From Cetobacterium ceti (GTDB lineage: Bacteria; Fusobacteriota; Fusobacteriia; Fusobacteriales; Fusobacteriaceae): DNA of 64,000 nt. The position numbers and the translations under genes are program-made. Below the pieces are notes generated by a model. That model had not been told where the DNA came from. It ran no database searches and saw only the letters and a list, made by a program, of their open reading frames with translations. This document shows positions 35,769 to 45,129 of this stretch, one piece after another. The stretch's first letter is position 1. The number at the start of each line of letters is the position of its first letter. The DNA lies in contig NZ_FUWX01000005.1 in the NCBI RefSeq assembly GCF_900167275.1, positions 1 through 64,000 of the forward strand. The letters are read 5' to 3'.

Positions 35769-36563
35769 TTGTTTACATTCTCTAATTACTATCTTGCAAC
35801 TTCCATTGAAGATGCTTATTTAGAACTTATGAAAAATAAAAAGAATATAATTTTAGGAGGTACTAGTTATCTTCGAATGAGCAATAGTCATTATAACTGT
35901 GCTATTGATCTATCTCACTGTAATTTAAATTATATTAAAGAGGAAAAGGAATATTTTCATATTGGTGCCATGTGTACTTTAAGAGATTTAGAAATTAATC
36001 TCTCTTTAAACAAATACTTTTCTTCTGTAATTTCTAAATCTTTAGAGTTTATTTTAGGAGTTCAATTTAGAAATAATGCCACTGTTGGTGGAAGTATTTT
36101 TTCTAAATATGGCTTTTCAGATTTAATTCCGACTTTATTAATTTTAGATACTGAAGTAGTTTTATTTAAAAAAGGAACTATGTCACTGGAAAAATTTCTA
36201 GAAACTCCTATGAATTTAAAGGATATTTTATTAGAAATTAAAATTAAAAAAGATTCTAAAAGAGCATTTTATAAAACCGTAAGAAAAAGTTCCACAGATT
36301 ATGGAATTTTAAATTTAGCTTTATCTTTAGATGAGAATAAAAAATTTAAAATTTCCATTGGGAATAGACCTGGAAAAGGAATTCTTCTTCATAATTTAAT
36401 GAACCATTTAAATAGTAATCTTCCTTTAAATGAAGATATTTTAAAAGATTTTATAAATAAAATTTCCTTTGATGACAACATGAGAGGAAGTAAAGAATAT
36501 CGAAATCTTTTAGCCTTTAATCTTTTAAATAATATTTTCAAGGAGGAATTAAATTGTTATTAA
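35769..36563 (+). CDS. Xanthine dehydrogenase family, FAD-binding subunit
   Basis: 264 residues, CO dehydrogenase flavoprotein-like. TTG start (35769) after AGGGGG, 11 nt from the permease stop. The first FAD loop is degenerate, ILGGTSYLRMS, and the second is RNNATVGGSIFSKYGFSDLIPTLLILDTEV. It passes electrons from the Fe-S subunit to NAD or another acceptor. The end overlaps the 2Fe-2S gene by 10 nt. Some members of this group in selenium-dependent hydroxylases are similarly short. Confidence 0.87.
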   Translation: MFTFSNYYLATSIEDAYLELMKNKKNIILGGTSYLRMSNSHYNCAIDLSHCNLNYIKEEKEYFHIGAMCTLRDLEINLSLNKYFSSVISKSLEFILGVQFRNNATVGGSIFSKYGFSDLIPTLLILDTEVVLFKKGTMSLEKFLETPMNLKDILLEIKIKKDSKRAFYKTVRKSSTDYGILNLALSLDENKKFKISIGNRPGKGILLHNLMNHLNSNLPLNEDILKDFINKISFDDNMRGSKEYRNLLAFNLLNNIFKEELNCY

Positions 36564-37024
36564 ATTGTAGTATTAATGGAATAAAAAGAACTTTGCTTAT
36601 TGAGCCTCATGAGTATTTAACAGAAACTCTTAGAAAAGCAGGATTTACATCTGTTAAAAGAGGATGTGATACTGGTGTTTGTGGTCTTTGTACTGTTTTA
36701 GCAAATGGAAAACCTATTCTTTCTTGCTCTACTCTTTCTATTAGGTGTGAGGGAAAATTTATTGAAACTATTGAAGCCTATGGAGAAAAAGCTGAAAAGT
36801 TTAGTAAATTTATGGGAGAGGAGGGAGCAGACCAGTGTGGTTTTTGCTCCCCTGGTTTTACCTTAACTGTAATTGGAATGTTAAAAGAACTTGAAAATCC
36901 TACTGATAATGAAATTCTTCATTATTTAAATGGAACTCTTTGCCGTTGTACTGGATATGCTTCACAACTTAGGGCTATAAAAAAATTTATGGAGAGTGAA
37001 AAAAATAATGAAAATAGATTCTAA
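36554..37024 (+). CDS. Xanthine dehydrogenase family, 2Fe-2S subunit
   Basis: 156 residues. TTG start at 36554 with AGGAGG upstream. The plant-ferredoxin-like cluster is RGCDTGVCGLCTVLANGKPILSC and the second helical cluster is DQCGFCSPGFT...NGTLCRCTGY: eight Cys for two 2Fe-2S centres, the standard arrangement. It links the molybdenum subunit to the flavoprotein. It overlaps the large-subunit gene by 17 nt. Confidence 0.95.
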   Translation: MLLNCSINGIKRTLLIEPHEYLTETLRKAGFTSVKRGCDTGVCGLCTVLANGKPILSCSTLSIRCEGKFIETIEAYGEKAEKFSKFMGEEGADQCGFCSPGFTLTVIGMLKELENPTDNEILHYLNGTLCRCTGYASQLRAIKKFMESEKNNENRF

Positions 37025-39143
37025 GGGACTTGTTACTGGAAAAGCCTTATATACAGATGATTTAGCTAATAATAAAAATTATTTAACTATAAAACTTTTA
37101 CGTTCTCCCCATGCTTCAGGAAAAATTTTAGAAATCGATACAAAAATTGCTAAAAAAGTTCCTGGAGTTGAAAATATTTTTACCTATTTAGATGTTCCTC
37201 AAAGTAAATTTACTTTAGCAGGGCAAAGTTTTCCAGAACCTTCCCCTTATGATAGAAAAATATTAGATGAATATGTAAGATATGTGGGAGACCCTGTGGC
37301 AATAATTGCGGCCATTGATGAGAAAACTGCTTTAAAAGCAATGAAATTAATAAAAGTAAAATATGAAATATTTGAACCAGTTTTAGATTTTGAAAATGCC
37401 ATTGATAATAAAAATCTTGTTCATAGAGAAAAGGCTCATTTAAATCATGATATCTCTTATGATAACAAAAGAAATATAGCTTCACAATATTTTCAAGAAA
37501 GAGGGGATGTTTCTTGTGCTCTTAGGGAAAGTCATATTATCCTTGAAAGAACATATTATACTCAACCTCAAATACATGCCATGATGGAAACATATAGAAC
37601 TTCAGCATCTATAGATATCCACGGAAGACTTGATATTATTTCTTCTACACAAGTGCCATTTCATGTAAAAAGACACTTGGCAAGAGCCTTAGAAATTTCA
37701 CCTAGTAAAATTAAGGTTAGTAAACCCTGCGTCGGTGGTGGATTCGGTGGAAAACAAACATGTGTTTCTGAAATTTATCCAGCATTTGTTACTTTAAAAA
37801 CTGGAAAACCTTCAAAAATAGTTTTTTCTAGAAAAGAGGCCAATGTTTATTCTACAAATAGACATCCTATGAGAATCACTGTTAAAATCGGTGCTAATGA
37901 AGATGGAAAAATAAATGGAATTGATTTAAATGTTTTATCTAATACAGGAGCCTATGGAGAACATGCTTCTACTGTAACTCCCCTTGTGGCTTTTAAAACT
38001 TTTCCTCTTTATAGTACTATCCCTATGAGAATTAATGCCCAGATAGTTTATACAAACACTATGGTTTCTGGTGCCTTTCGAGGTTATGGAGCCACTCAAG
38101 GAACTTTTGCCATGGAAAGTGCTTTAAATGAACTTGCCACAGCCTTAAATATGGATCCCATTGATTTACGTTTAAAAAATCTTCAAGGTGATATTGTTAA
38201 ATGTATTGAAAAAGGAAAAGAACTTTTTGAGTGGGATAAAAGAAAAAAAGAGGTTTCCATTTACCCGAATAAAACTCTTGGTGTGGGAATGGCTGTTACT
38301 ATGCAAGGTTCTGGAATTCCAGAAGTTGATACAGCCACAGCTATGATAAAGTTAAATGATTCTGGAGAATTTACTCTTTATATTGGTGTAACCGATATGG
38401 GACAAGGTGTAGATACAATTTTAGCTCAAATGGCCAGTGAAGTATTAGAAACTTCTATGGATAATATAATAGTTCAAAGAATTGATACGGATATTTCTCC
38501 ATATGACCCAGGTGCTTATGCTTCTAGTGGAACCTATGTTACTGGAAATGCAGTTATCTTAGCTTGTAATAAACTTTTAGAAAAAATAAATATTTTTAGT
38601 AGAAAATATAACATTTCTCCTAAGGATTATAAAAAAATTGGAGAACTATCTATTGGATATTGTGCCCAAGAGCAATTAATTGAAAGGGCTACATGGGGTG
38701 GAAATACTTCTCCACCTCCTCACATTGCAGGATTTGCTCAAGTAGAAGTAGATAACTTAACTGGAGAATGTAAAGTTTTAGAATTTTTATCTGTTGTGGA
38801 TTGTGGGACTGTAATTAATCCCGCCCTTGCAAAAGTCCAAGTAGAAGGAGGAACTGTTCAAGGAATTGGCCTTGCTCTTTATGAAGACGTTATTTTCGGT
38901 AAAAAAGGAAATCCTTTAAATGATACTCTTATGCAATATAAAATACCAGCTAGAAAAGATATTGAAAAACTTTCTGTACACTTTATTGACAACTATGAAA
39001 AAACTGGTCCCTTTGGAGCTAAATCCTTAGGTGAAGTTGTTATTAATACCCCTGCTCCTGCTATTTTTGAAGGAATTTATCAGTGTACGAAGAAAAGACT
39101 TAGAAAATTACCTATAACTCCAGAAAAAATTCTACTTGGATAA
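37008..39143 (+). CDS. Molybdenum hydroxylase large subunit (probable selenium-dependent xanthine dehydrogenase)
   Basis: 711 residues, slightly shorter than the usual 750-780. ATG at 37008 preferred: a GTG at 36996 leaves no room for a ribosome site. Motifs: the Moco-contact GGGFGGKQTC, the substrate-loop Arg in SGAFRGYGATQG, DPGAYASSGTYVTGNAV and the catalytic Glu in FGAKSLGEVVINTPAP. It hydroxylates a heterocycle such as hypoxanthine or xanthine. No in-frame TGA is present, so any selenium would be the labile cofactor type, not selenocysteine; the adjacent YqeC domain and the upstream selD operon support that, as inference. Confidence 0.93.
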   Translation: MKIDSKGLVTGKALYTDDLANNKNYLTIKLLRSPHASGKILEIDTKIAKKVPGVENIFTYLDVPQSKFTLAGQSFPEPSPYDRKILDEYVRYVGDPVAIIAAIDEKTALKAMKLIKVKYEIFEPVLDFENAIDNKNLVHREKAHLNHDISYDNKRNIASQYFQERGDVSCALRESHIILERTYYTQPQIHAMMETYRTSASIDIHGRLDIISSTQVPFHVKRHLARALEISPSKIKVSKPCVGGGFGGKQTCVSEIYPAFVTLKTGKPSKIVFSRKEANVYSTNRHPMRITVKIGANEDGKINGIDLNVLSNTGAYGEHASTVTPLVAFKTFPLYSTIPMRINAQIVYTNTMVSGAFRGYGATQGTFAMESALNELATALNMDPIDLRLKNLQGDIVKCIEKGKELFEWDKRKKEVSIYPNKTLGVGMAVTMQGSGIPEVDTATAMIKLNDSGEFTLYIGVTDMGQGVDTILAQMASEVLETSMDNIIVQRIDTDISPYDPGAYASSGTYVTGNAVILACNKLLEKINIFSRKYNISPKDYKKIGELSIGYCAQEQLIERATWGGNTSPPPHIAGFAQVEVDNLTGECKVLEFLSVVDCGTVINPALAKVQVEGGTVQGIGLALYEDVIFGKKGNPLNDTLMQYKIPARKDIEKLSVHFIDNYEKTGPFGAKSLGEVVINTPAPAIFEGIYQCTKKRLRKLPITPEKILLG

Positions 39144-39191
39144 TTTTCCTGTGGTATAATAGTAAAAATTTATAAATTGTAGGGGGTAACT

Positions 39192-40475
39192 ATGATTAAT
39201 TATCTAGATTTAAAAAAAGGTGATATTTTAGCAATTACAGGGTCTTCTGGGAAAACAACTTTACTTTTTTATTTAGCTCAAAAATTAAAAAAGTTTGGAA
39301 AAGTTTTAGTTACAACTACAACTAAAATTTATATTCCTGATAAAAAAAATTATGATTTAATGTTTATAGGAGATATGAATTTTAATAAAATAGAAAATAA
39401 TTCTATTACTGTTTATGGTCATTCCTTAGAAAATAATAAAATTATTGGTTGGAATCCTAGTTTTTTAAAAACAATCTCTAAACATTTTGATTATATTTTA
39501 ATAGAAGCTGATGGGTCTATGGGAAAACCTTTAAAAGGTTGGAAAGAAAATGAACCACAAATTCCTCTTTTTGTAAATAAAACCATTGGACTTTTAAATC
39601 CTAAATCTTTATATGAAAATATAGATGAAAATATTATTCATAGATTACCTCTTTTTAATGAACAATTTAATAAAAATAATGAAAAAATTATTTCTGAAGA
39701 TATTTTTTCTAACTATATAAATAGTAATTTACTTTTTAAAAATAGTACAGGAGAAAGATTTTTCTTTTTTAATCAAGTTGAAGATTTTAAAACTTTTAAA
39801 AAATTTTTTACCATTGCAAATAAAATTGATATAAATGGAAAAATTTTATGGGGTTCTCTTTTTAATGAAGAATTTTATACTTATAAAAAAATTACAGGAG
39901 CTATTTTAGCTGGAGGATTTTCTAAAAGAATGGGAGAAGATAAATTAAATATTTTATTACCCAATCAAAAATCTATTTTAGAAAATACTATTTTAGCTTT
40001 AAGAGATATTCCTCTAGATAATAAATTTTTAATCACTAGGGATAATAAATTTAAAGAATTAAGTAAAAAATATTATTTGAGATTTTTTGATAATAAACTT
40101 GCTCATTTAGGACAAAGTGAAGGGGTTAAACTAGCTATAAATAATTGTGATAGCGATGGAATTATTTTTATTCCTGGAGATATGCCCCTATTGGAAACTG
40201 ATACAATTTTAAAGTTAATATATGAATTTGAAAAATCTGGAAAAATAGTAGCTTCATCTATTAATAATGAAATATGTGCCCCTATTATTTTCCCTATGAA
40301 ATATAAAGAAGAATTTAATAATTTAACCGGTGATACAGGAGGAAGAAAATTACTTTCTCTCTATCCCTACTTAACAATTAATTTTGAAAATCAATTGGAA
40401 TTTTTAGATGTTGATACTCAAGAAGAACTACAGAAAATAAGAAATTTACACAATATTTGGAGGAATAGAAAATGA
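39192..40475 (+). CDS. Fusion of YqeC-type Se-hydroxylase accessory protein and MocA-like cytidylyltransferase
   Basis: 427 residues. The N-terminal half (about 1-225) is YqeC-like, with the P-loop ITGSSGKTTLLFYLA, VTTTTKIYIP and EADGSMGKPLKGW; YqeC is the marker protein for selenium-dependent molybdenum hydroxylases. The C-terminal half (about 233-427) is a MobA/MocA nucleotidyltransferase: GAILAGGFSKRMGEDKL and IFIPGDMPLLETDT, expected to attach CMP to molybdopterin for hydroxylases. GGGGG before the ATG. The companion YqeB is not in the window. Confidence 0.88.
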   Translation: MINYLDLKKGDILAITGSSGKTTLLFYLAQKLKKFGKVLVTTTTKIYIPDKKNYDLMFIGDMNFNKIENNSITVYGHSLENNKIIGWNPSFLKTISKHFDYILIEADGSMGKPLKGWKENEPQIPLFVNKTIGLLNPKSLYENIDENIIHRLPLFNEQFNKNNEKIISEDIFSNYINSNLLFKNSTGERFFFFNQVEDFKTFKKFFTIANKIDINGKILWGSLFNEEFYTYKKITGAILAGGFSKRMGEDKLNILLPNQKSILENTILALRDIPLDNKFLITRDNKFKELSKKYYLRFFDNKLAHLGQSEGVKLAINNCDSDGIIFIPGDMPLLETDTILKLIYEFEKSGKIVASSINNEICAPIIFPMKYKEEFNNLTGDTGGRKLLSLYPYLTINFENQLEFLDVDTQEELQKIRNLHNIWRNRK

Positions 40476-41041
40476 AAGAACTTAAAGATTATATAAAATT
40501 ACATGGAAAAGTGGCTAATAGCTCTACTTTAAAAGTTGATAGTTTTATCAATCATCAAATTGATCCTAAACTTATGATGGCCATAGGTGAAGAGTTCAAA
40601 AAAAGATTTCAAGATAAAAATATAAATAAAGTTTTAACAATTGAAGCTTCTGGTATTGCAATAGGTCTTGCAACAGCCTTTGCTTTCAATGTTCCTCTTG
40701 TTTTTGCTAAAAAGAAAAAACCAAGCACTATGAACGATATGTATAATGCTACTGTATATTCTTTTACAAAAAAAGAAAGCTACAATGTTTGTGTGTCTAA
40801 AGAATTTTTAAATGAAAATGATAAAGTTTTAGTTGTGGATGATTTTCTTGCTATGGGAAATGCATTAGTTGGTTTAAAAGAAATTTTAAATGAAGCTGGA
40901 GCTGAATTTGTTGGAGCTGGAATTGTTATTGAAAAAGGATTCCAAGAGGGTGGAAAATTTTTAAGAGAAAATGGAATTCATTTAGAATCCTTAGCTATTA
41001 TTGACTCTCTAGAAAATAATACTATAAAATTTAAAGATTAA
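40472..41041 (+). CDS. xpt: Xanthine phosphoribosyltransferase
   Basis: 189 residues, the length of Bacillus Xpt. Converts xanthine and PRPP to XMP. Typical N-terminus MKELKDYIKLHGKVANSSTLKVDSFINHQIDP, and PRPP loop KVLVVDDFLAMGNAL. It overlaps the YqeC-MocA gene by 4 nt (ATGA). It closes the operon: xanthine imported or formed by the hydroxylase can be salvaged here. Confidence 0.96.
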   Translation: MKELKDYIKLHGKVANSSTLKVDSFINHQIDPKLMMAIGEEFKKRFQDKNINKVLTIEASGIAIGLATAFAFNVPLVFAKKKKPSTMNDMYNATVYSFTKKESYNVCVSKEFLNENDKVLVVDDFLAMGNALVGLKEILNEAGAEFVGAGIVIEKGFQEGGKFLRENGIHLESLAIIDSLENNTIKFKD

Positions 41042-41045
41042 TAAA

Positions 41046-41078
41046 AAACCCAAGGAGAATTAATATATCCTTGGGTTT
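41046..41078. terminator. Bidirectional terminator after xpt
   Basis: AAACCCAAGGA / TCCTTGGGTTT, 11-bp stem with an 11-nt loop, T-rich on the right and A-rich on the left. It serves xpt and the convergent CNNM-type gene. Confidence 0.85.
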
Positions 41079-41088
41079 AATTTTATTA

Positions 41089-42426
41089 TTATTTTTCTTC
41101 TTCAATAGGTTCTAATAATTTTTGTTGAACCATATCCTTTGTCACTAATAACTGATCAACTTTATAATTATCAACATCTACAACCTCAAATGTATAGCTT
41201 TCATATTTGATCATAGCTGCTTTTTTAGGAATTGATTTTAACATATACATCATAAATCCTGCTATAGTTTCATAAGTATCTTCCTCTGGGAATATTTCAA
41301 TATCTAAAACCTTTTTAACATCTTCAATAGGAGTTATTCCATCTATTAACCATGAATTCTCTCCTCTTTTTATGATATATTCCTCTTGTAATGTATCTAC
41401 CACATCTCCCATTAAAGTAGAAACAACGTCATTTAAAGTTATTAATCCAACCACATGGGCATATTCATTTAATATAATTGCAAAATCAGATGTTCTTTCA
41501 TTAAATCTATCTAAAACTTCTGATAGGGTTAAAGTATTCGGAATTATTAAAAGATTTTTCAATGTTATCTCTTTAATATTTTGTAATCCGCTTAATTCTC
41601 CCTTTAAAATTCTAGGTAAAATATCCTTTGAATCTACATATCCATATACAGAATCAATATCATTTTCACAAACTAAAAATTTAGAATGTGGATAATTGGC
41701 TATTTTTTCTTTAATACTTTCTTCTGATTCATCTAATGTAAAATATATAATCTCATCTCTTGTTGTCATAGCTGATGATACCCATCTTTGCTCTAGCTCA
41801 AATATATTTTCAATTAAATGATGCTCTTTTTGTTGAACTACTCCAGCTTGAGCTCCCGCATCTACAACAGCAAATATATCATCATATGTAATCGCTTCAT
41901 TTCTCTTTTCAGGAGTTTTTAATATTTTTAATATTATATTAGCTATTCCATTAAAAACAAATACCATTGGCTTAAATAATTTAACAAAAAATAGCATAGG
42001 TCTAACAAAGGATGTAGCTATTTCTTCTGAATATATCATAGCTAATCTTTTAGGTATTAAATCTGCAAATTCAATAAATCCACCAGTTACAAATATAAAT
42101 GATGATAAAAATGCAATTGTATGATTTAAATGCCCTCCAGATGGAAAAATTTCATTTAAAATTTTTAAAACATATGGATTTAATATTCCATCTCCAACAA
42201 TACCGGCTAAAATTGCAACGGCATTTAATCCAATTTGCACAACTGTAAAATAGTTTCCAGGATCTTCCTGTAACTTTAAAACCTTTACTGCTCTCTCATT
42301 TCCTTCATCTGCCATTCTTTGTAATTTAATTTTACGAGATGCAGCTAAAGATATCTCTGACATAGAAAAAAAGGAACTCGTTCCTATCAAAATTAAAATG
42401 ATGACCAGTTTCACAAAAAAACTCAT
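41089..42426 (-). CDS. CNNM/CorC-type membrane protein with CBS domains (UPF0053)
   Basis: 445 residues. DUF21 transmembrane region (about 1-190, beginning LVIILILIGTSSFFSMSEISLAASRK), a CBS pair (about 205-330; SSAMTTRDEIIYF, IILNEYAHVVGLITLNDV) and a C-terminal CorC/HlyC domain (about 345-435; SWLIDGITPIEDVKKVLDIE). Members are called hemolysin-like, but the best-supported role is Mg2+ or Co2+ transport or its control. GGAGG before the ATG. Single gene. Confidence 0.9.
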   Translation of the reverse strand: MSFFVKLVIILILIGTSSFFSMSEISLAASRKIKLQRMADEGNERAVKVLKLQEDPGNYFTVVQIGLNAVAILAGIVGDGILNPYVLKILNEIFPSGGHLNHTIAFLSSFIFVTGGFIEFADLIPKRLAMIYSEEIATSFVRPMLFFVKLFKPMVFVFNGIANIILKILKTPEKRNEAITYDDIFAVVDAGAQAGVVQQKEHHLIENIFELEQRWVSSAMTTRDEIIYFTLDESEESIKEKIANYPHSKFLVCENDIDSVYGYVDSKDILPRILKGELSGLQNIKEITLKNLLIIPNTLTLSEVLDRFNERTSDFAIILNEYAHVVGLITLNDVVSTLMGDVVDTLQEEYIIKRGENSWLIDGITPIEDVKKVLDIEIFPEEDTYETIAGFMMYMLKSIPKKAAMIKYESYTFEVVDVDNYKVDQLLVTKDMVQQKLLEPIEEEK

Positions 42427-42488
42427 ATTATCTCCTCCAAAATCTTCCTATTTATATTATATCTCAATATTGAAATACTTACAATATG

Positions 42489-42521
42489 AAAAAAAAGAGT
42501 GATCCATTTCTAGATCACTCC
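42489..42521 (-). terminator. Terminator of the hypothetical-MFS-dapF operon
   Basis: Minus-strand GAGTGATC / GATCACTC hairpin followed by eight Us; the dapF stop codon lies in the loop. Confidence 0.85.
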
Positions 42522-43334
42522 TTTAAATACAGTTGTAGCACTTCCTTCCATATAAATTCTCTTTCCTTTCATGGAAATATTAAGTACTCCACCCTCTGTA
42601 TGAACATTTACATTATTATCTAATAAATTTAAATAATTTCCCAGAGCTACAGTTCCACAAGAACCTGTTCCACAGGCTAAAGTTCTTCCTGCACCTCTTT
42701 CCCATGTTCTTATCTCTACATTATTTTTATCTATTATTTTTACAAAATTAACATTTGTTTTTTCTGGAAATAAAGGATGAATCTCAATCTCTCTACCTAC
42801 ACCATTTATATCTAAATTATCAAAGGTATCCACAAAAATTACCGTATGAATTACTCCTGTTAAAATTGTAGAAAAAGTATATTCTTTTCCTTTTATATTA
42901 ATTTTTTCATTTATAATTTCATTTTTATCCAATGCAACAGGTAATTTTTTAGGATCTAAAGTTCCCTCTCCCATATCTACCTTAACTTTAGTTACAACAT
43001 TTTCTTTATCTACAGTTAATTGAATATATTTTAATCCGTCTCCTGTTTCCACAGAGAAACTTTTCTTTTCAACTAACTTATTTTCATATATATATTTTGA
43101 AAAGCAACGAATTCCATTGCCACACATAGCACTTTGAGATCCATCAGAGTTAAAATATACCATTTTAATATCTCCAATTTCACTTTTTTCAGGAATTAAA
43201 ATTCCATCTGCTCCTATCCCATATTTTCTATGGCATAATTTTTCTGCTAAATTAGAATAATCTCCTAATTTTTCTTCAAAGGAGTTTATTAAAACAAAAT
43301 CATTTCCTGCCGCTTGCATTTTTGTAAAATTCAT
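42510..43334 (-). CDS. dapF: Diaminopimelate epimerase
   Basis: Converts LL- to meso-diaminopimelate for lysine and peptidoglycan. 274 residues. The two catalytic Cys lie in SAMCGNGIRCFSKY (about 74) and RTLACGTGSCGTVALG (about 220); N-terminal FTKMQAAGNDFVLIN is typical. The ATG at 43334 has GGGAGG upstream; an in-frame ATG 12 nt earlier overlaps it. Last gene of a three-gene operon, 23 nt after the MFS gene. Confidence 0.97.
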   Translation of the reverse strand: MNFTKMQAAGNDFVLINSFEEKLGDYSNLAEKLCHRKYGIGADGILIPEKSEIGDIKMVYFNSDGSQSAMCGNGIRCFSKYIYENKLVEKKSFSVETGDGLKYIQLTVDKENVVTKVKVDMGEGTLDPKKLPVALDKNEIINEKINIKGKEYTFSTILTGVIHTVIFVDTFDNLDINGVGREIEIHPLFPEKTNVNFVKIIDKNNVEIRTWERGAGRTLACGTGSCGTVALGNYLNLLDNNVNVHTEGGVLNISMKGKRIYMEGSATTVFKGVI

Positions 43335-43357
43335 TTTCCCTCCCAAAATATTTTAAT

Positions 43358-44545
43358 TTAATATCCTATTTTTTTATATTGCTTATAGTTTATATATGAA
43401 ATAACTCCTGCTAAGAGAAAAGCAACTCCTGCTGAATAAAATGGTAATTTACTTCCATATTCATAGACAAATCCAGCAAATAGGGCTCCTAGGATCATTC
43501 CTAAAGCTTTTGCTGAACTAAATAGTCCTGATAAAACACCATATTTATGTTTTTGACCTCTTGTCATAAGTCCCTGTTGTATAGGAATATACATAGCGTT
43601 AAATAAATAAAAACCTATATTTGCAACAATAAACCAAATAGGAGCTCCAACCATAACAACAATTCCTATAGAAAAAGCTGCTAATAAGAAAATACAAATA
43701 ATTGCTTTTCTCTCATTAAAATGTTTAATAATCCATACATTCAATGTAAAATTAGCTGTTAATCCTATTAATCCTGTAACCGCTTTTATTATTCCATTAT
43801 ATGAAGGTTTAAAACCTAAATCTGCTTTTATATAGAAGTTAAAGGCGTTATCATATCCTGCTGTTCCAAAACTTGCAATCATAACTGACAATAAAAATAA
43901 TAAAATTGCTGGAGTCATAAAATCCTTTGAATCTTTCCAGCTAAATATTTTAAATCTGTCTCCTAAGGTTAATTTTTCGGTAACTCTATTTTCCTCTGTT
44001 AAACTTTCTGGAAGTAAAGTCTTAAATCCAAAACCTAAAAGAACTAAAGCAATAACTTGAACTAAAAATACTAAAAATATATTAATATCTCCTATTAATC
44101 CTCCAACTAAAAATCCTATTGAAGCAGCCATTGTTGTAAACGCTGCATAATATGATAAATATTTAGTTCTATCTGTTCCCTCTGATATATCCGCTATATA
44201 AGCAAGAGCTGAAACAGTAAATCCACCTGCAAATATTCCACTTAAAAGTCTAAAAGATAGTATAATTTCAGGATTTCTTGCCATACCAAATCCAGCTTGT
44301 CCAATAGCATACCCTAAAATTGATATGAAAGCTACATATACTCTTCCTTTTCTATCACTTATTCTTCCCCAAAATGGTGAAAATAAAAAGTTAGTCAGTG
44401 CCATAGCCGCATATAACACTCCAAACATATAATCTGGTAAGTTTAAAATTTGAATATAACTTGGTGTTATTGGGTGCACTAAATTATTAGTTACACTTAA
44501 AATAAAATACAAAATAAAAAATCTTCTCAATGCTAAACTTTTCAA
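43358..44545 (-). CDS. MFS transporter
   Basis: 395 residues, 12 expected membrane helices. The loop 2-3 motif GRISDRKGRVYVAFISILGY is the classic major facilitator signature (G-x3-D-R-x-G-R), and a weaker repeat lies after helix 8. It resembles TetA/drug:H+ antiporters, but the substrate is unknown. It lies between a hypothetical gene and dapF in one operon. Confidence 0.9.
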   Translation of the reverse strand: MKSLALRRFFILYFILSVTNNLVHPITPSYIQILNLPDYMFGVLYAAMALTNFLFSPFWGRISDRKGRVYVAFISILGYAIGQAGFGMARNPEIILSFRLLSGIFAGGFTVSALAYIADISEGTDRTKYLSYYAAFTTMAASIGFLVGGLIGDINIFLVFLVQVIALVLLGFGFKTLLPESLTEENRVTEKLTLGDRFKIFSWKDSKDFMTPAILLFLLSVMIASFGTAGYDNAFNFYIKADLGFKPSYNGIIKAVTGLIGLTANFTLNVWIIKHFNERKAIICIFLLAAFSIGIVVMVGAPIWFIVANIGFYLFNAMYIPIQQGLMTRGQKHKYGVLSGLFSSAKALGMILGALFAGFVYEYGSKLPFYSAGVAFLLAGVISYINYKQYKKIGY

Positions 44546-44566
44546 AAAATCTCCCTTCGAATAAAC

Positions 44567-44962
44567 CTATTGGCTTATTTCTAAGTCAAAGGAATACTCC
44601 CAGTTTAATTGTTCCCTTGCTTCTTCATCTAAATTTTTATTATCTAAATATATTGTATATAGATTTGGTTCCTCAATTTTTGATGATTTGAACCATTTTT
44701 CCTTTAAAATTTCTTGTAATTTTTCACTAGAAATTTCCATTCCTGAATACTCTTTTCTTAAATTATTAAATTTTTCTAAAACATTATTTGGTAAATAAAA
44801 ATAATCTTCATCATACTCTTCACATTCTTTTTTAAATACCATAAAATTGTTTTTATATTCCTTTTTATCCTCTTGTGGCATGTTATTCCATGCCTCTTTT
44901 AACAGATTATCATATTCTTCATCTGTTATATTTAAAAAGTCATCTCCTCTACTTATCCACAT
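44567..44962 (-). CDS. Hypothetical acidic soluble protein, 131 aa
   Basis: Not recognised. Rich in Glu, Asp, Lys and Asn, with no signal peptide or membrane segment. The middle (about 13-50, ITDEEYDNLLKEAWNNMPQ) looks like a helical, charged HMG-box-like stretch, but that resemblance is weak. GGAGG precedes the ATG, and a good promoter lies just upstream. First gene of an operon with the MFS transporter and dapF, 21 nt before the former. Confidence 0.75.
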   Translation of the reverse strand: MWISRGDDFLNITDEEYDNLLKEAWNNMPQEDKKEYKNNFMVFKKECEEYDEDYFYLPNNVLEKFNNLRKEYSGMEISSEKLQEILKEKWFKSSKIEEPNLYTIYLDNKNLDEEAREQLNWEYSFDLEISQ

Positions 44963-44990
44963 AATTTTCCCTCCTATTATTACTCCTTTT

Positions 44991-45019
44991 ATTTTACAAT
45001 ATTAACAATCTTTAATCAA
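44991..45019 (-). promoter_or_regulatory. Promoter of the hypothetical-MFS-dapF operon
   Basis: Minus strand TTGATT, 17 bp, TAAAAT. Confidence 0.6.
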
Positions 45020-45067
45020 TATATATCTTTTTTAAGAACACAGGAGTGTTTTATTATCACATATCTA

Positions 45068-45096
45068 TTGACTTTTATCTGTTTAATATTTATAAT
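45068..45096 (+). promoter_or_regulatory. Promoter of fabG
   Basis: TTGACT, 17 bp, TATAAT, close to full consensus; start expected near 45103. Confidence 0.75.
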
Positions 45097-45129
45097 TTTA
45101 ATAATTAATGACTAAGGAGGAAATTCATT

